Part shown: one piece after another, positions 59,055-64,000 of the stretch
Layout: each line of letters begins with the position of its first letter
Numbering within the stretch: the first letter of the stretch is position 1
NCBI GenBank assembly: GCA_950295325.1
Contig: OX485804.1
Location: 49,030,429-49,094,428, forward strand
DNA length: 64,000 nt
Reading direction: 5' to 3'
Source: Polytrichum commune
Lineage: Eukaryota > Streptophyta > Polytrichopsida > Polytrichales > Polytrichaceae
The notes under the pieces: model-generated
Databases searched by the model: none
What the model was told of the DNA's origin: nothing
The model's input: the letters and a program-made list of their open reading frames with translations, nothing else
Translations under genes and position numbers: made by a program

Positions 59055-61454
59055 CCTCCAAATTAGCTCCATATGTAATTTTATCTCAAACCAATGATCA
59101 TGTGTTACTAAAGTTCGGTCAAAGTATGCATTTATGCAATATCAATCAGTTGGTTGAGCCTTATCATCTTGAAGTAAAAAGTGCATTCCGTTTGCCATTG
59201 AGATCTTATGTTTCTTGGTTGTTCTCCTGGTTAACAATTTAAGAGTCCTAGGCTGTTGTGTGAATAGAGATCACACCATCAAAACTGTGAAACTAATAAT
59301 GCAATTATCACACACAGCCACTGACAAATGTCAAATTAATTCCTCATAAATATCAAAATTTGCCAGCAATATGTTGACACAAATATGGGCACTTCATAAC
59401 CAATTGCAATAGCCTCTAAGTAATGACTGTAGATTGCAAGAACTTCAAATTTAAAGTAGATTTATCAAAAATGAGGTTGCAAGTCTTTCTGAAAACACTG
59501 CAATAGATTCAATCTTGACCTTAGACTGTCACTAGGACTGACAACAGAGGAGCTTATACTTTACGTCCCTACTTGTCACAACTTGGTGACACATGGTTTA
59601 CATGTCAACATCCATATTATTGACAGGTGATCAACTTACACTCTGGATGATCGAATTTGCTTTACGTAGATTAGGATGGTCTTTGTGGCTTGTCAAGTAA
59701 CACCAAGTGTCACGTGACACTCTTTGGTCCAAACAACACAATTGTAAAATTAACACAACTTTTTTTTTGTTTTGGACAAGTATGACTGATTGATATTATA
59801 ATTGTTTTGTTTAAGATTGTGACCCCTTTTCTATTAGAGTTGGATTAGGTTGTAGGATGCAAGCGCAGTTTATGTTGAGAGGTTTGAGAGTGCGTGACAT
59901 TCTTGAGCAAGAGTTCAAGTTGATCCTCACGATCTATTTATAGGAGGCATCCACAATGGATCGCTCATCTAGATCCTTTTTGCACTTCTCCTAGAGTTCG
60001 CTAACCCTAAATTAACAATCAATAACCTAGAGTGTGCCTAACAGAAGTCATTCAACCGATAATTTGCCACTATCGAATAACTCCTTCATTGGTGTTGATT
60101 GCATGTCCTAAGAAAGATGATAATGAGGTTTTGACTAATGGAAGCATATCATGTTGGTTGGATAGGTGTTGTTTCACACCACTTGTAATCACTCTTTGGT
60201 GCCATTGAGTTAATGTTTTGTGTGCATTCATATGTAGAGTAGAACATCTTGATGCTCAAATCAGGAACAAACTATACAAGTAGGGGGTTTGACTAACTTG
60301 TCTCGTTGGCAAAATGTAACTAATTGTTAATAGGGAATAAAATAGCGAAACAACTTATTATTTCACCCTTTTCAGACCACCACTTTTACAAATAGCCATT
60401 TTGGGTGCACACAAGAATCATTCTACTCTTAATTCAGTGCACCAATAGTAGTCATTCACCGTCTTCGGTTTTTCTACCTTATAAGGTGGGCTTGCACTCA
60501 CTGTCAGGATTTGAGAATGACTTTGGCCAGTCACGTTTTTTACTTGAGATCACTCTAAAAAGTGATTGAATTCTAAAGTTGGTTGCTAAATGCTCAAACA
60601 TGTGCCAAAGAGCTCACCCCTGAAAAACCAAAGGATTCACAAACACCTCCATCAAATGGCAACACCTTGTTCCAAAGAACGCCTTTTGCAATGGCTCAAG
60701 CAATCACATTTATGAAGGAAAAGTCGGTATGGTTTGCAGCATTGCCCAGAGTCTGATAAATGAAGACAGAGTAATTTCCATTATTCAAGACTGAAGCCAG
60801 AGTATCTATAAAAATGAGGAATGATAAAAGTACGATTGACCTCTTAAAATACCAAATTCTTGTGATCCAGCGTGCATCTGGTATGTTATGCAAAAAATTA
60901 CAAACATCGCCCCAAAAACATAGAGTCCTAGAAGGCCCAAGCCCGTCCCAAAAAGTTTGAAAATCAATAATGGAGAACCTAACCCCACTGATTCAAAAGC
61001 ATGTAGGTACCGAGATATAACCAAAAACAACTCCTGAAATACAGTGAGTGCAACTTACATTAACCACGTACGTGGCTTCTTGTACACAACCTCAGACAAA
61101 TCATTTTTTTACAATCCTTTGAATGAGCTACTTTAGAATGCAGACTCAAAAAACAGCCTGCCACCACTAAGATGTTTGAGATCCGAAACTTAAGAGTTTT
61201 GAGTTTTGAGTTGCATATGTAATTTTAATACTATATAAGTTCCAACTCGATAAATGTCAATGGCATCAGAGCAAGAATAACCCCATATATAATATACTAT
61301 CTTGGGCCTGTGGATATGAGTTAATATCTTGAGCCATCCCCACACAGTCCGCTCAAAATGCCGCAGTCGAAAACACTGTTTTGCACCACCACCCATTCGC
61401 CCTAGCCGTTCACACTCCTCAAAATGTATGCTAGATTTTTTGTGGCCTAGTCAA
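59055..61454. other. Intergenic DNA between NdhO and alpha-amylase (convergent genes)
   Basis: It holds both 3' flanks. No gene, RNA or clear repeat was recognised. Confidence 0.45.
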
Positions 61455-63923
61455 TTATACACGGGCAAGTTCTGACCCTCTGGCGTGAGATGGAAGATGT
61501 GCTTTGTTTGGCAAGAGGTGCTTGGGTTTCTGCCAAACAGCATACGACTCGCCCGAAGTTGCAAGCTCCCAATCGTCCCCACTGGGGCACCAGGATCCGT
61601 CTCCAATCTTCATGGAAACCTTCTGGTCTATCATTGCCGCATAGACATTGTTATTTGCCTCAAGAATCTGAACCTTGGAGCGGCTATGGATGTCGTTCTG
61701 TTTTCGAATTGCAATCTGCCACGACATAAGAGCCCTCATCAGGTTACATTATACATCCATTTATGTCAAGTACCCTACAGGCCTGTCAGTTTCGTACATA
61801 ATTAATCATGCCCATGAATGCCTCTCTTTTTTAAGAGCCACGTGTCATGGTATCATTGCTTATAGCGGTTATAAATCCTATGTGGCACTTTGAAATTTAG
61901 TTATTTCATCACCTGGATGTCCAAAACCGACCATAATGTACAGTATAACAGCTTCATCTATAAGCTTCATCAATTGAAAACTTTAATCTTTGCCTGCCAC
62001 AAACTCCATGCAAATGTTCCAGAAGCAAAGAAAATGGTATTTTCCCTAAAGGTTGTTTCCTTTCTTATAGTGTTCGTACATAGCATGTCTGCTTTCTACC
62101 AATGATGAACAAAATAATGTGCAAATAATCCATCTTTACATACTTATTAACAAAAACAGTGTACAGTATGGAAAGTTTGTTGTTGTACCAAGCGGATGAT
62201 CTCATTTCGCAGTCGATCACCCCAATCAAATACATGATCCCAAAACACACAGGGTTGGCCTGGATGGGTGAGGATATAAGCATATCCCTGAACAATAGAA
62301 CAAGCGCTTTTTATCAGGAAATGACATATAACACATGACACTTGTTCCCCTCTAGTTTCTTGCAACTCGTAGCTCTCCAAAAGAAAAGTAGGTCATCTAC
62401 CTGTACAACGTGGTCACTTGGAAAAGGCCAAAATCTCTGCAAACAAAACAAGAACACAAATCACATACATTAGCATGTGCATAAGTATCATTTTTGTGTG
62501 TACTAAATGTATCATTGGTTCAAAGCTGATCAATAAGTACCACATATTAGCAAGAAAGGACGACTTGCACTATAAACCTACTGAACTTGTTTCAGTCAGA
62601 AATTGACCAGCTTCGGTGTTTGGGACCTGAGTAGATCCGGTGTCGTGATTCTCAACAAAAGTCACTGCCCGGGAAGACCACATGCCAAGGACACCTGGCG
62701 GTCGACCCTGCGAATCTCGTAACCTCCACCACTCTTTCCTACCCACAGCCTCCTGTTTCGAGTTAAAAATGTTCCACACAACTGAATCAGATTATGTTTC
62801 TGAATCCATTTAGATGTCCTTGGCCACATATGAAGGAGGAAAAGTTCTGCCGAACAAGAAAACCAAATCGCTTGCAATTCGTAACTTGAATGTGCCTTAA
62901 AACCTTGAGAACCAGCTGCCAGATCTGCAATTTAATGGCAGATTTAACAGGGTCTAATTAAATTCAAAGTTCAAACCTGCAGGACAGCCTTTGTGGTGAA
63001 ATCAAATGCACATGCGGCACCTGTGCAGCCATCAATCCAATTCACCGTCCTCTGCCGATGGGCATCTGTGATGGAAAAATTTAAATTAAAACACCCACAA
63101 AGAACAGCATCAGCATATATTTACTTGGTTGAATGAACAAGTACAGAAGTGTTAAATGTGGAAGTTGGCACTCCAAGAACTGTACGAAAGCAACTAGTTG
63201 ATAAATGTTCTTTTCCAATTGCAAACCCAATTATGTGATCAACCTAAGCTCAAATATTGTCTTCAAAATAGAGTAGTGACCTTGATTATAGTCGAGAGAG
63301 AATCCACTGTACTTGCAGCTATCCCAGTATTCTCCGATAGATATATATGGATGAGAAGCATCAATATAGTCCCTCACAAACCAAGGTCCATACCTTCGTA
63401 ATGACATCCAAAAGTGGTTTTTAGTATGCAAAGAGAACACAATATCATACATTAGAAATATTAGCATTTACTTCAAAGGAGTTAGGCATCATACAGGACA
63501 CCTGAAAGTATGTCCCAAAAACATAATATTGTCCCATTCTTTCAGAGAAGAATCTGGTAGAAGCTGACATAATTTCCTGGATATTACTCGTCTTTAAGAA
63601 TAATGCTTATGTCAGACCAGAGATATAAAATTGGATAGATCATTCTTATACAAGATGAGAAACGTTTGGAATCCATAAGGCACCAGTTTTGATTGTCCAA
63701 AGTAGACCATCTCTATTATTCAGTGTACACATTGACCAGTGACAGGACTTGGTGATGAAATTGAGATAAATCTGTACCCTTTGGCAAAGTCAAAACGGAA
63801 GTCACTGAACCCGAGGTCATAACGCAGCCACTGCATCCAGTTCTTGAGGTCATTGCGAACAAATTCTTGTGTGTGGTCAAGATTGGGGGCACCTTCAAAG
63901 ATAACCCCTGTTTTAGGATTTCC
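61455..63923 (-). CDS. Alpha-amylase, AMY2/AMY3 type (5' part outside window)
   Basis: Seven exons on the minus strand: 63923-63778, 63393-63281, 63065-62977, 62752-62627, 62436-62401, 62287-62189 and 61715-61455, all phase-consistent (289 residues). The first exon here opens at an acceptor, so upstream exons lie right of the window. All three GH13 catalytic residues are present: Asp in FRFDFAKG (nucleophile), Glu in SIGEYWDS (acid/base) and Asp in ENHDTGSTQ. Further landmarks are [61 protein letters not shown] and [12 protein letters not shown]. It hydrolyses alpha-1,4 bonds in starch. VRNDL, EYWDS and the C-terminal GDGSWCPSG resemble cytosolic AMY2 and plastid AMY3 more than secreted AMY1; the missing N-terminus would decide location. 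One exon is only 36 bp. The C-terminus extends about 22 residues past the usual YAVW(H/E)K end. Confidence 0.92.
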
Positions 63924-64000
63924 CTTCACATCGCAAAACAAAAGCCAACATTAACTGAAATGGTCAAATAAGGCAAGATTAAGCAATCCATCGCACATCA

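Noticed and set aside
1-64000. tRNA, rRNA or snoRNA genes
   Set aside because: I looked for cloverleaf-like and box-like patterns by eye and saw none I could defend; a dedicated RNA scan was not possible here.

Overview
This window looks like nuclear DNA of a land plant or close streptophyte relative. It is AT-rich, has long introns, and carries a thylakoid NDH subunit gene, a K-segment dehydrin-like gene, a 16-cysteine thaumatin-like gene, a plant-type alpha-amylase and an RH41/DDX59-type helicase, separated by many short terminal-inverted-repeat (TIR) transposons. I cannot name the species. A seed-free plant (bryophyte, lycophyte or fern) is my guess, partly from the repeat-rich dehydrin and partly from the methyltransferase-bearing Ty3/gypsy element.

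Layout. 0.6-5.0 kb (-): HIT-zinc-finger DEAD-box helicase (RH41/DDX59 type); its last exons lie beyond the left edge. 5-12.4 kb: intergenic repeats, including a 1.15-kb inverted-repeat element, TA-flanked MITEs and three TTA-flanked Tourist/Harbinger-like MITEs. 12.5-16.1 kb (+): two-exon dehydrin-like gene with a Y/G/Q/S-rich body. 16-30 kb: repeat-rich intergenic DNA with two nested-transposon cases and one decayed transposon coding relic. 30.4-35.4 kb (+): thaumatin-like gene, every intron filled with its own tandem repeat, and an optional last exon encoding a GPI-signal-like tail. 35.4-42.7 kb: repeats, including an 88-bp minisatellite. 42.76-51.76 kb (-): fossil Ty3/gypsy LTR retrotransposon with a cytosine-methyltransferase-like domain and a PHD finger. 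52.4-53.2 kb: inverted-repeat element. 54.2-59.05 kb (+): NdhO, seven exons in full phase agreement. 61.45-63.92 kb (-): C-terminal seven exons of an alpha-amylase (AMY2/AMY3 type); its N-terminal exons lie beyond the right edge.

The five host genes are unrelated housekeeping, photosynthesis, stress and starch genes, and nothing suggests a cluster. What unites the window is its architecture: local tandem duplication inside introns (dehydrin leader intron, all thaumatin introns, NdhO intron 1), dispersed repeat copies inside helicase introns, and layered insertion of small DNA transposons. Exon models were built by hand from splice signals, reading-phase agreement and remembered family sequences; no alignment or transcript data were available.
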